Shown piece after piece: positions 48,801 through 58,238 of a stretch of 64,000 bases of DNA; position 1 is the stretch's first letter; every line of letters begins with the position of its first letter. Made by a program: the position numbers and the translations under genes. Below the pieces are notes generated by a model. It saw only the letters and a program-made list of their open reading frames with translations, ran no database searches and was not told the origin of the DNA. Origin of the DNA: Cupriavidus sp. EM10. GTDB taxonomy: Bacteria; Pseudomonadota; Gammaproteobacteria; Burkholderiales; Burkholderiaceae. The DNA lies in the NCBI RefSeq assembly GCF_018729255.1, contig NZ_CP076060.1, positions 1,612,001 through 1,676,000 of the forward strand, written 5' to 3'.

Positions 48801-49747
48801 CGAGCATTGGTAGCCGCTAGCCAAACATGGAGCGAAAGCGGGAATAGGCCTAGCAGGCGTGCCCCTTCAGCGTTGGCAAGCTTGAGGTCTCCCTGGATGA
48901 TATGCGCTCGGATTTTGTTAGCGGCGATGCGCTCGTCATCCCAAAACAGGTCATAGGCACGTAGAAACCACTCAGCAGCGACCTCCTCACGATTCTGTTG
49001 CCAGTGTGCAATGCCATTCTGAAGAGTCCAGCGCGCCTTCTGATGTCTGTCGAAGCTCGCGATCTCGGTTTCGAGAGTGGCAAGCAACTCCTGCGCAGCC
49101 TGAAATTTCAGGCCGCGCAGCAGGTCGTTCACCTTGTCAAGCTGCCTCGTCACAAGCCCATTCGGTGAATCTGTCCGACCTGTAGGCAACATCTGCAATA
49201 GTGCCGCCTTGAATGTTGCTTCCATCGTCGCAGGCATGGCAGCGATCTGCGCCCCAGTCCTTTCTCCCTGCTCACGTAGCACCGCAATGGCACCGCCCGC
49301 GCTGTTTGGGGAGTATTTCGGATGCAATGCGTCGTATCGTTGGATGTGGTTGCATATCTCGGTCCACGATTCCACTTCGACCAAGAATTGGCCATTGGCC
49401 TGCCGAAGGTCGCTGACTTCCTGTGCGTGCTTGACGAGCGCCGTGTCGCTTGCAGCTGTCGTGGCAATTATGAGGCGGACAATCTTCCAACCCGCCGCGT
49501 CGGCCGCGGCAACCTCATCATCAATTGTCTTGGTGGTCACCCCGCCATCGACATACCGCTTGCACTGGATGCCAATTCGACCGGCTCTTGATGTAACGAA
49601 AATGTCTACACCGCCCTGCTTCTGCCCTGATCTGCCGTTCCTCTTTGGAGTCGGATCGTCGAACACGACACCGTAGACATCCGTGCACATGTTTTCGAAG
49701 CTGTCAGCATTCGTTGGCTTTGAGATCTCGATCTCGAACGCGCGCAT
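45858..49747 (-). CDS. Putative defence protein: PD-(D/E)XK nuclease, TPR array, GreA/B-C-like and PIN domains; split by one probable missing base
   Basis: Start MRAFEIEISKPTNADSFENM (49747) behind AAAGG. One base added at 46719-46724 (tgCCgggg) joins VYVC to PGTYDRFKQAE and gives 1296 residues. Residues about 14-110 look like a restriction-type nuclease: GGVDIFVTSRAGRIGIQCKR has the D-x(n)-QxK signature. About 190-780 is helical TPR-like repeat. About 793-865 resembles the GreA/GreB C-terminal domain (GSMVTLEGADRS, then DSPLAKTMLGLACGDTVDI). About 977-1125 is PIN-like (FPVVMDALTLAEL, then YDALALCLEKGAALFSVDER). It is alone, between a dead recombinase and a LysR gene. Function in phage defence is inferred. 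Confidence 0.65.
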
Positions 49748-49863
49748 TCTGTAGGCCTTTCTAGTTCTGTGTCGACGGATGACCCTTGCAACCATTCCGC
49801 GGTCATTGCTTCCCCGCATTCTGCCAACAGGTCCCAGCGACTCCCCTTCCCTTCGCCGCTTGT

Positions 49864-50799
49864 TCAGACTGGAGCATCATCTTCGACGTGTTCACACGAT
49901 GAAGTATTGTCCAATGACTGCCACAGGTCTTGCAGCGTAGGGTTGGCGTTGGCAATCGCCCGGTAGCACCTGATTTCCAATTGAGCAGTCCAGGTGTCGT
50001 GGCCCGCCTGGACGAGGCGTCCCGCTGCGATCTCCTCCGCAACCGCGCTTACCGGTAACCACGCAACGCCGTATCGCTCGACCACCATCTTCATCAGCAA
50101 CATCGCCATGTCCGCCTCGTAGCAGCTACGCAGATGGTACGGTGCGTCGGCGCTGTTCAAGATCATATCGACAACGCGTCCCATGAATGTCGTGGCCGTG
50201 TACGCGAGGTACGGGAGCGGAGCGTCGGTCGTGCCCGGCAGCGAAAAGATCGGTTTGCCGCGGTCGTCTGGCGCAGATACAGGGATGAAATCCTCATGGC
50301 CTAACGTGATGCCGGCGAACTTGTCGCGGTCGAGCAGGATCGGCACGAGTGGATGGTGATAGCCGATCATCAAGTCGCAACTGCCTTCAGCCAATGCGAC
50401 GACGGCATCGTGAACGTTCGCTGCGACGACTCGCGCATTGAAATCACCGGTTTGTTGGTGGAACTGCTTCAACCACCTTGGCAAGAACGTCAACGAGAGC
50501 GTATGGCCGGCGGCGATCTGGATGGAACGGCCTGGCATCTTTGCCTCCTGGCGCAGTTCCGAACGCAGTTCCGTAATGGCACCGACGGATTCTTTGCTTT
50601 GCTCGCAGAACCTGCGGCCAGCAGGCGTCAATTCGACCGGGTAGGTGCCTCGGTCTACCAATTCGACGCCAACCCAATCTTCCAGCGACTTTACGCGTCG
50701 AGAAAGTGCTGATTGCGTAACAAATCGGAGCTCTGAGGCCCGGGAGAAGCTGTGCGTCTGTTCGATCGCCAAAAGATCTTCGATCCACTTCAGTTGCAT
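49864..50799 (-). CDS. LysR-family regulator
   Basis: 311 residues. Helix-turn-helix: LLAIEQTHSFSRASELRFVT and QSALSRRVKSLEDWVGV (residues 9-45). The effector domain starts RSIQIAAGHTLSLTF. It is divergent from the aspA/racemase chimera. A perfect dyad in the gap fits a LysR box. In related bacteria such a regulator accompanies aspartate ammonia-lyase and racemase genes; that association is from memory. Confidence 0.92.
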   Translation of the reverse strand: MQLKWIEDLLAIEQTHSFSRASELRFVTQSALSRRVKSLEDWVGVELVDRGTYPVELTPAGRRFCEQSKESVGAITELRSELRQEAKMPGRSIQIAAGHTLSLTFLPRWLKQFHQQTGDFNARVVAANVHDAVVALAEGSCDLMIGYHHPLVPILLDRDKFAGITLGHEDFIPVSAPDDRGKPIFSLPGTTDAPLPYLAYTATTFMGRVVDMILNSADAPYHLRSCYEADMAMLLMKMVVERYGVAWLPVSAVAEEIAAGRLVQAGHDTWTAQLEIRCYRAIANANPTLQDLWQSLDNTSSCEHVEDDAPV

Positions 50800-50949
50800 T
50801 TGGCACCTCTTTGCCGCTGAGGGTCACACGTACCCAAGTGGGCAGCCGAACGCCCACGTAAACCCCATGTATGGACCGAAAACGCAAGAAATAAGCGAAT
50901 CCTGATCATCAAAGTACAGCATAAAGTGCGCTATGTGGCGCTCCAAGCA

Positions 50950-50974
50950 AAACTATTCTGGTATGGAATAGTTT
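50950..50974. promoter_or_regulatory. LysR-type operator
   Basis: Perfect 9-bp arms AAACTATTC and GAATAGTTT across TGGTATG, containing a T-N11-A core. It lies between the divergent LysR and aspA' genes. Confidence 0.7.
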
Positions 50975-51054
50975 CAATTTACATCCTCATAAAGTGGATT
51001 CCATTGCGCTCCTAGAATCCGGTTGGCAAACAAGGCGCACTGATGAGGAATGCG

Positions 51055-51836
51055 ATGGCTATTCAACAAGATTTCAAGGGAACGCGGCGCGAGCATGACT
51101 TGCTTGGCTACCGCGAGGTGCCGGCAGACGCGTACTACGGCATTCATACGCTGAGGGCACTGGAGAACTTCCCGATCACTGGCGACCCAATCTCGCGTCC
51201 AAGGACCAGGATCACATTAAGATGGTCGTGGAGCAGAATCCGCAAATCCCGGATCGCACGGCAAATCTGCTGCGCCACGAAGCGGACCCGACAGTTGCAC
51301 TCTACGCAACCTGCAAACGTCTGGAATCTGAGGGGGCAAACGCCATTGCGATCCCCTGCAATACCGCCCATGCGTATGTTGAGCGGATTCAGCCGCATCT
51401 CTCGATTCCGATCGTCAACATGCTGACGGAAACCATCGGACACATCGTCGGCAAGTATGGAAAGGGAACGAAAGTTGGACTTCTTGCGACGTCGGGCACG
51501 GTGGAGAGTCGGGTATATCACGATGCTGCCGCAGGGCAGCTAGAACTGATCACACCGTCGCCCGACTTCCAGGCGATGGTGATGGAGGCAATCTATGGCC
51601 CGACAGGCGTGAAGGCTGGCTACACGCAGGGGCACTGTGCAGCGTCGCTTCGGGCAGCCATCGAGCACCTCCAAAATAAGGGTGCGCAAGTCCAGATCCT
51701 CGGCTGCACCGAACTCCCGCTCGTTTTCTCGCAGACCGACAGCTTCCCGGTCGGAAGCGCGAGCGTCGCACTAGTGGACCCAACTGATGTCCTTGCAAAA
51801 CGGTGCGTCCAGCTAGCGTCCTCCGCCCAGGCGTAG
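51055..51836 (+). pseudogene. Deletion chimera: aspartate ammonia-lyase 5' end joined to aspartate-racemase 3' part
   Basis: The first 45-50 codons ([20 protein letters not shown], then [12 protein letters not shown]) are the N-terminus of aspartase AspA. Near 51186-51195 the sequence becomes an Asp/Glu racemase: [20 protein letters not shown], with both catalytic cysteines in IPCNTAHAY and ILGCTELPLV. The racemase lacks its first 60 or so residues. As given, the two parts are in different frames; one extra C at CCC 51186-51188 would fuse them into 260 residues. Aspartase activity is lost and racemase activity is doubtful. Confidence 0.75.
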
Positions 51837-51899
51837 TCACCTACACAATGCTCTCCTCGAGGCGGCCTCACGCCTCGGCCCACGCACGACAGTTCATTG

Positions 51900-52738
51900 A
51901 TGCCTTTTTTGCGCTTCACTCGTTTTCTTGCCGCCTCGGCATTTGCTTTCGGCGCCCTCCCCTCCCCGCAACGGCCGCGCAGGCTCCACAGATTGCAGCA
52001 CGCTCTTACATTTTGCTCGACAGCGGCTCGCATCGCGTCATGCTCGAGAAGAATGCTGACGAGCGTCTACAGCCCGCGTCGCTAACTAAAATGATGACAG
52101 CCTACGTCGTGCTTGACGCCCTGAAGGCGAGCACGATCAAGTGGGAACAGTTGGTGCGTGTGGAGGCCAGCGACCTTGCTCATGTGGGCGGCGACGAGGC
52201 AACCATGCGCCTCCAGGCCGGCCAGATCATCAGCATTCAGGACCTACTGACGGGTCTCATTGTTGTCTCAGCAAACGATGCGGCAATGGTCCTGGCCCGT
52301 ACGGTCGCCGGGTCGGAGGACGCATTTCTAGGGAAAATGAACGATTACGCCAATCGTCTAGGGCTGAGTGCCAGTCACTTCGCCACCCCTTCCGGCATTA
52401 CCACGCCAAACCACTACTCGACTGCCCGAGACATTGCCCACCTGTCGGTGCGCTTGACGGAGGATTTTCCGGTCTACCTGGCCTTCTCCGCTCAGCGGGA
52501 TTTCAGCTATGGCAGCTTCACCAGACACAACAAGAATCGGCTGCTGGACGATCCAACTATCGATGGCCTGAAGACGGGCCATACTGCCAAGGCAGGCTAT
52601 TGCCTGGCGGTCACGGCAAAGCGCTCGGTGGCCAAGGGCAAAGCGATGCGACGTGTTTTCGCTGTGGTTCTCGGCGCACCCTCCAACGATGGGCGCTTCG
52701 TCGCGGGCAGGCAACTGATCGATTACGGCTTTCATTGA
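51900..52738 (+). CDS. D-alanyl-D-alanine carboxypeptidase/endopeptidase (S11), split by one probable missing base
   Basis: ATG at 51900. The signal peptide (MPFLRFTRFLAASAFAFGAL) is in one frame and the enzyme in another. CCCC to CCCCC at 51964-51967 joins them (PSPATAAQAP), giving 279 residues. Active-site motifs are SLTK (in QPASLTKMMTAY), SAN (VVSANDAAM) and KTG (GLKTGHTAKAG). The PBP5-type C-terminal beta domain is missing, as in PBP7/PbpG. It trims peptidoglycan peptides in the periplasm. A fragment of the same gene lies at 45509-45600. Confidence 0.85.
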
Positions 52739-53377
52739 GCCCGCTGCGGCTCTGAGCCGCTCGTCGCTGGGGATGGTCAACGGCAAGCAGCGGTATAGCC
52801 CTCTGACTGCATGTTGTGCCGGCGTATGGGGCGCGCAATGCGAAGCACGAGAACTCCAGGTCGCCGTTGACGGGAGTTTGTGTAATTCCTGGCACGTTAA
52901 GACTCTCCCTCACTAGCGGGTTGACGATGCTCACCCCTGCGCTTGGCGAGCGTGATGCGAACCGGTGCCGGGGCAAACGCAGTCTCATGCCGGATGCGCT
53001 AACTCCCTTTGCCCTGCGCCCGCGCGACGTCGGCTTCGCCGGCACACTTCTCCCATACTCATTCCACCACGCTGTCAGCGCCTCCATCGTGGCCCCAAGC
53101 CGCGCGCCTTTGCCGTGATCTCGTACTCGACGCGCGGCGGCACCTCAGCAAACACCGTGCGCGATATTAGGCCATCCGCCTCCAATTCACGAAGCTGTGC
53201 CGTCAACATGTGCTGAGTGATCCCCGGTATGGCCTTGCGCAGTTCCCCAAAGCGATAGATCCGCTGGTTGAGCAGCCACATGATTTCCAGCTTCCACTTT
53301 CCCGACAGTAGCGCAAATGCCCGGCGCATTTCCTCGTGCATGTTGATCTCATCGCCGCCATTAGTCTTCTTTTCCAT
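52611..53377 (-). CDS. HxlR-family regulator, split by one probable missing base, with abnormal C-terminal extension
   Basis: Start MEKKTNGGDEINMHEEM (53377). The HxlR winged helix is clear: LLSGKWKLEIMWLLNQRIYR, GITQHMLTAQLRELEADGLI. One G added in the run at 53093-53096 (plus-strand CCCC) restores the usual ending GATMEALTAWWNEYG. Beyond that the frame stays open for about 150 unrelated residues and runs antisense into the carboxypeptidase end. The native stop was probably lost, or a second error hides it. It is divergent from the DoxX/SDR genes it may control. Confidence 0.65.
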
Positions 53378-53469
53378 ACTAACCACCAGTTTTCATCCTA
53401 CTTGCTGACTTTTAGCTTAGACGACATTCTGTTGCGTGTCGATGCAATCCCCCAGCTTTAGGAAACCTC

Positions 53470-53873
53470 ATGACTCAAAGTTACGTGTACTGGATCAGCA
53501 CGGCGCTGCTCTCCTTGCTCTATCTCGCTTCCGCGACGATGTATTTAGCCAAACGGGCTTGGGTTGTCCAGGCACTTACAGACCTTGGCTATCCCGGCTA
53601 TCTCGTACCGTTTCTCACTGCGGTAAAGCTCCTGGGCGTGGCCGCCATTTTGGCGCGCGTCAGCGCGCCGCTAAGCGACCTGGCCTACGCCGGCATGTTT
53701 TATCACCTGCTGCTGTCTGGTTTGGCTCACCTTGGCGTCCGTGAACTGAGAGGTGCGCTGCCTGCGGTAGTCGGCGTTGTGCTGCTCGTTTCGTCGTTCG
53801 CAACACAGAACATCGCTCGCGAGACCCCGTCCCCTACGCTCCATTTGCGGAGCGCCAAACATCCCTCAACTAA
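53470..53873 (+). CDS. DoxX-like membrane protein, split by one probable missing base
   Basis: MTQSYVYWISTALLSLLYLA, four membrane helices, DoxX-like pattern (FLTAVKLLGVAAILA; MFYHLLLSGLAHLGV). CCCC to CCCCC at 53831-53834 gives the natural end SPYAPFAERQTSLN and 134 residues, stopping 12 bases before the SDR gene. Proteins like this often pair with HxlR regulators and redox enzymes, as here. Confidence 0.75.
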
Positions 53874-53885
53874 CGGAGATCAACC

Positions 53886-54616
53886 ATGGCTCGACTCAAC
53901 GGAAAAGTCGCGATCATCACTGGTGCCAGCCGCGGCATCGCAAAACTGTTTGCCGCAGAAGGCGCCAAAGTGGCCGTTCTTTCGCGCACCCTGGCCAATG
54001 TGGATGCGGTCGTTGCCGACATTCGCGCTGATGGCGGAACGGCAATCGGCGCGCTTTGCGACATCGCCAATGCCGGCGAGATTAAGGCAGCGGTGGATAA
54101 AGTCGTCGCTACCTATGGCGGGATCGACATCCTCGTCAACAATGCCTTCGACTCATCCGCGCCGTTCTCTTCCATTACCGATCTGTCGACGGAACAGTTG
54201 CAGCGCAATTTCGAGATGGGACCGATTGCGTATCTGCGGACGATGCAGGCGGCGTACCCCTACCTCAAGGCGAGCGGTGAAGGACGTGTCATCAACTTCG
54301 GCTCAATGGCTGGTGTCCTGGGCTTGGTGGGATATGGTCCGTACAACATGGCCAAAGAGGCAGTGCGCGCTCTCACCCGCACCGCTGCCCGTGAGTGGGG
54401 CCCCGACAAGATCACGGTGAATAATGTACTGCCGGTGGCCGAGACATGGGGTCCGGAAACCAACGTCCCTCCGCCGACCAACCCGCTCGGCCGCTATGGT
54501 TCGCCGGAAGACGATATTGCGCCTGTCGTCCTGTTCTTGGCGAGTAAGGATGCCCAGTTTTTGACCGGATACAGCCTTACCCCGACGGCGGCTCGATCAT
54601 CGACAGCGCTCGATAG
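53886..54616 (+). CDS. Short-chain dehydrogenase with damaged glycine motif, split by one probable missing base
   Basis: MARLNGKVAIITGASRGIAK: the usual SDR sequence continues GRAIAKLF after RGI, so four residues (12 bases) including the third glycine of TGxxxGxG are missing. Later motifs are normal: ILVNNAF, active-site Ser in FGSMAG and YNMAK. Near the end CCCC to CCCCC at 54580-54583 restores the common ending GYSLTPDGGSIIDSAR and a stop at 54616 (243 residues). Cofactor binding is probably impaired. Downstream of DoxX. Confidence 0.75.
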
Positions 54617-54714
54617 CTCGGAGCAACTGTCCGTGGTTCGAACACGTATGCAATGCTATCAAATTTGATCGGGCCACTAGCACCTGAGGCTGTGAAGCGG
54701 CAATTGAGAGAGAG

Positions 54715-55352
54715 ATGAAAGTTACCCTTTTCGGAGCGACCGGGAAACCGGGCCATCCCTTGTAAACGAGGGCCTGCAGCGCGGCTTCGAACTCACCGTC
54801 TTTGCACGTTCCAGCAGTAAGTTTGAGAACGCCAATGTGCAGATTGTCCGAGGCGAGTTTACCGATATTGACTTGTTGCGAGACGCAATCCGTGGATCAG
54901 ATGCGGTGCTTTCGGCGCTGGGCCCTGCCAGGCAGCCACACCCGAAAGGTATGCCAATCACTACGGCGACCCGGGCAATCATCTCAGCGATGGAACGCGA
55001 GCAGGTGAAGCGGTTCATCGCGGTCTCGACCGGGACAGCCGCTGATCCTGGCGATGATTTCGACCTCAAGATCTGGCTGCCTGCCGCAATCATCAAGTTC
55101 GCGATGCCAAGTGCTTACGAAGATATGATCGGACTTGCAAGAGCGATCCGTATCTCGTCGCTTGATTGGACAATGGTTCGAGCGGCTGTATTGAAGAATC
55201 GCCACGCCGCGGAGCAACTCAACGTCGGCTTGTATGGTCACGCCAAGCATTCGCTGACGGTCGCCCGTGAAGACTTGGCCAAATTCATGTTTGATCAAAT
55301 TGCGAACCACGATTTCGTTCGCCGGGCTCCCGGAATCAGCACCCGACAATGA
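54715..55352 (+). CDS. NmrA-like NAD(P)-binding oxidoreductase, split by one probable missing base
   Basis: It begins MKVTLFGATGK; one base added at GGGAAACC (54742-54749) gives GATGKTGPSLVNEGLQRGFE, the Rossmann GxxGxxG motif. The rest (VQIVRGEFTDIDLLRDAIRG, AVLSALGPA, and FIAVSTGTAADPGDD) matches atypical SDR/NmrA-type proteins that sense or reduce. 212 residues. Last of the HxlR-linked cluster. Confidence 0.7.
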
Positions 55353-55610
55353 CTTCGGGGAGGAGACCGCTAAGCGCTTAACTGCCCGGCCCAGTGTTCA
55401 TGAACGCTGATTTTCCGTCCTGCTTACAAAGCGGTAAAACACATCGATTTCCGGGACTGTTGGGAGTTGCACCGCCTTTCAGTCACGAACTGGACTCTCG
55501 GCGCATGAATGATGAGCGACCAAGAGTGTCGTACGGGACGGCGGCATTTGACGTCGGTGAAGGGCGCCTCCTACGGCCGTTCTCGTCAGTCCACAGCGCT
55601 GCCTCGAACT

Positions 55611-56340
55611 CTAATGGATGGCCTCGGCACGCAGCAGCTTCCACGTGCCAATTTGGTGGTCGAATACGGCCCCATCGGGAGCCACCGCAGATCGCACATC
55701 CCAAAATTGATACCGGTCTGCCTTCCCGCCGATGGCGATAGTTTGTCCGCGGGCAATGCTCGCGCCCTTCACCAACAAATGCCGGGTAATGATTCCGACA
55801 ACATTCGCACAGTTTGGGATTTCGGCCGGGGCACTGACTTCCTTCATCCCAAAATTATGCATACCGCAACTATAGGCACCGCTGCCGGCCCCATCGACCG
55901 TCACGACAAACGCCCGAAGAATCCCATCGACGCCCTCGCTCGCGAAGTCCAGCCATTTTTGCGGCGTATGGGCAATGCCGACGTGCTCGACGAGCACACC
56001 CAGCGCCCCAGCTTGAACCACAGCGCTTGCCGCAGCCATCAGATGCATCATCCGATGCAAACTGCCCCCGCGCCCTTGATAATGACGCACGACGCGTGCT
56101 GCCTCACTGCACGCATCTCGCTGGTGTCGTGCCAGTGCAGACCAAAACACCAAAAATCCAGCACGGTATTCCTACGACGTCCTTTCCGAAACTCGATGAG
56201 GACGCTCTCCCCGTGTGCAAATCCGTGAGCATGCCGTCAACAAGACGATACTTTGGCGCTTGAGAACTTAGCGCGGATAGAAATTCGGCACGGGAGACCC
56301 ACGCGCCCGGAAGGGAAAGAACAACGAGAGAGTTTTGCAT
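55611..56340 (-). pseudogene. DUF4261-like gene with a frame change
   Basis: N-terminal part MQNSLVVLSLPGAWVSRAEF to about 56110, then another frame with ALGVLVEHVGIAHTPQKWLD, MHNFGMKEVSAPAEI and KGASIARGQTIAIGG, which recall the DUF4261 family. Unlike the other split genes, joining needs one base removed or two added, so genuine decay is more likely. Function unknown. Confidence 0.45.
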
Positions 56341-56497
56341 CGGACGGCTACATGAAAGTTGTCGAAGCGGCGGCGGAGCGATGCTCGTCACATACCAACT
56401 TCGATTTGATCTAATCGACAAAGCAAGGCGTCGGTTAGCCAGGACAGGAAAGCGCACCATCCGCCGTGTGAGAGACCCTGGCCGTCAGGCGTATCGA

Positions 56498-57022
56498 TCA
56501 GCCACCCGACGACTGGCCCGGCGCGCAATCGAGTTGCCACCGTAGCCATCGACGGAGAGGCACCGTGAACTCCGACGGCACGTCGTCAAGGCGGATGTAT
56601 TCTTCGGGTTCAGATTTGATGGTTTGCAGTCCGCCCGGCAACCAATTCGCCAATGCGCAGTGTCGTTGCGCTGGTGTCGACGTTCGTTCCTCCCTCGGAG
56701 GATCTTCGTAACCTACGGTCACCGCCGTCACGCAATCTTCGCAACTGAGCGCACCATCATTCTTTGCGCGTTGGATGTTGCGCAGAATCTCCTGCGTGCG
56801 AAGAAACTGGCGCTCGGAAATCTCCCGGGTCGCCCGGAGCCGGCGATTCGCCCGGTACAACGTTTCCAGCGGGTAGCGTTGGGCGAGTTGGACCACATCA
56901 AACAGGGTCGGACGCGCGAGGATGATAGGGATTTCCGCCGGGGTGCCGCGCAGTTTGGGGTTGGACCATAGGTGTGCACCCGCGCGAAACGCCAGGTCTC
57001 GGAATACAAATTTTTCAGCCAT
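56498..57022 (-). CDS. Island protein of unknown function (174 residues)
   Basis: Start MAEKFVFRDLAFRAGAHLWS (57022). Mostly helical, charged: RYPLETLYRANRRLRATREI, QILRNIQRAK-like segments, and a CEDC pair (ALSCEDCVTA). No family recognised. Third gene of a compact minus-strand group HAD, 107-residue protein, this one. Confidence 0.55.
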   Translation of the reverse strand: MAEKFVFRDLAFRAGAHLWSNPKLRGTPAEIPIILARPTLFDVVQLAQRYPLETLYRANRRLRATREISERQFLRTQEILRNIQRAKNDGALSCEDCVTAVTVGYEDPPREERTSTPAQRHCALANWLPGGLQTIKSEPEEYIRLDDVPSEFTVPLRRWLRWQLDCAPGQSSGG

Positions 57023-57050
57023 GGTACCCTCCCAGCAACTCGAAACCGTC

Positions 57051-57374
57051 TTAGATCGACTCGCGCGATAGCACGGTGCCCTGCGGCACGTCCTCCGAAC
57101 GATGCATCGTGCGCTTAACCGGTGCCACGACGCTAAGCGCCATGCCGACCAATTGCATTGGGCGAACGAGGTCCCGTTCCACATTGTCTAGCGATGCGAT
57201 GGTCCGGAACGTTGTGCGCGGCCCCGGGCCCCGCGCATCGAACTCGTCCATGACGATTCGGTAGGCACCGGTCACCAGCGAATCGCCCGCGATGTTCTCG
57301 ATCTCAAGCTGCCCAAGTGTTCGGCGGCAGTCTTCCTGTCCGTCTGGAATGAGTTCCACGGTCACGCGTAGCAT
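57051..57374 (-). CDS. Island protein of unknown function (107 residues)
   Basis: Start MLRVTVELIPDGQEDCRRTL (57374). A beta-rich small domain (IENIAGDSLVTGAYRIVMDE) and a hydrophobic C-terminal stretch (LVRPMQLVGMALSVVAPV). 5 bases after the HAD gene and 28 before the next. Proteins of this type recur on Burkholderiales islands, from memory. Confidence 0.55.
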   Translation of the reverse strand: MLRVTVELIPDGQEDCRRTLGQLEIENIAGDSLVTGAYRIVMDEFDARGPGPRTTFRTIASLDNVERDLVRPMQLVGMALSVVAPVKRTMHRSEDVPQGTVLSRESI

Positions 57375-57379
57375 GGTGT

Positions 57380-57910
57380 TCACTTCCCGCTGAGCGTGCT
57401 TGCGGCCATCCCCTGCAGTCGCTGGGTCAGGTCGCACCGTGTCGACGCGCTCGCAAGCCCCAGCGCCCCATCCGTCTCGACCAAGTGGTCGCGCAGCGCG
57501 ACGGGCCAGCCCTCGCTGTCGTCGTCGATGGCCAGCCAATGTTCGGCCCGCAGCCCAGATCGCGCAACGTATCGCGCGATCTGGGCATACCGCGTGAGTT
57601 CGCTGAACCAGCTCGCGTCGATGCGGTGCGCACCCTCATGGTGTCGCGCCATGGCCGAATGCCAAGTAGCGCCGATCACGCGCGCCTGCAACGCAGCGGG
57701 CAGATAGGCTTGGGTTCGGCTGAAGCTCTTGAGCACGCGCACCCACGACGTGGAGAGAACAATCTGGACCTGGGGATAGGGGGCGAGAGCTTCCACGAGA
57801 ATCGGCGCCCACATGAACAGCGAGCCTGCCGCACGCAATTGAGGCCGGCCATTGACCAGATAGGCCGCATCGGGGTGCAGAACACCGTCGTAGTCCAGAA
57901 ACAAAATCAT
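57380..57910 (-). CDS. HAD-superfamily protein
   Basis: Start MILFLDYDGVLHPDAAYLVN (57910), with the HAD nucleophile motif DYDGVLH. A later motif II-like strand is QIVLSTSWVRVLKSF and the acidic motif IV is WLAIDDDSEGWP. 176 residues with no cap domain. This is the HAD type found on mobile elements, sometimes with RNA-repair genes. It heads a three-gene group. Confidence 0.8.
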   Translation of the reverse strand: MILFLDYDGVLHPDAAYLVNGRPQLRAAGSLFMWAPILVEALAPYPQVQIVLSTSWVRVLKSFSRTQAYLPAALQARVIGATWHSAMARHHEGAHRIDASWFSELTRYAQIARYVARSGLRAEHWLAIDDDSEGWPVALRDHLVETDGALGLASASTRCDLTQRLQGMAASTLSGK

Positions 57911-58086
57911 CGTGCATCGTGTCGTTGCGCTGACGCAGGGCAATGCGTAGCCGCTCGTGCCTGCCGCCCAGATCCGCCGTTCGGCGGCAGGCCCTCTCGG
58001 TGCTATGCGCGCGGGGCGGCGATCGGTGTGCGCAGCAGTGTGACGCCGCGCGAAGCCCTTGGTTAAGGGCCGCTGCAAAGGCGGCA

Positions 58087-58204
58087 TTGTGTCTCAACGA
58101 CTACAGAATGAGAAGACCTTGACGCAAGAATATGTTCGGAAAGCCTTGTCTTTCATGGAAACGGCGAGCTTATATAGCAGGAAATATTGTGACTCAACGA
58201 CCAC
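58087..58204 (+). repeat. Direct repeat upstream of the XRE gene
   Basis: ATTGTGTCTCAACGACTAC (58087-58105) and ATTGTGACTCAACGACCAC (58186-58204), 17/19 identical, start points 99 bases apart. The gap 57911-58238 otherwise holds no gene. These may be operator sites for the XRE protein. Confidence 0.5.
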
Positions 58205-58238
58205 TGACAGATAAGGGAACGGTCCGCAATATGGACGC

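Noticed and set aside
55394..56228. Plus-strand open frames in 55.4-56.2 kb
   Set aside because: They mirror the minus-strand DUF4261-like gene and show no recognisable protein pattern.
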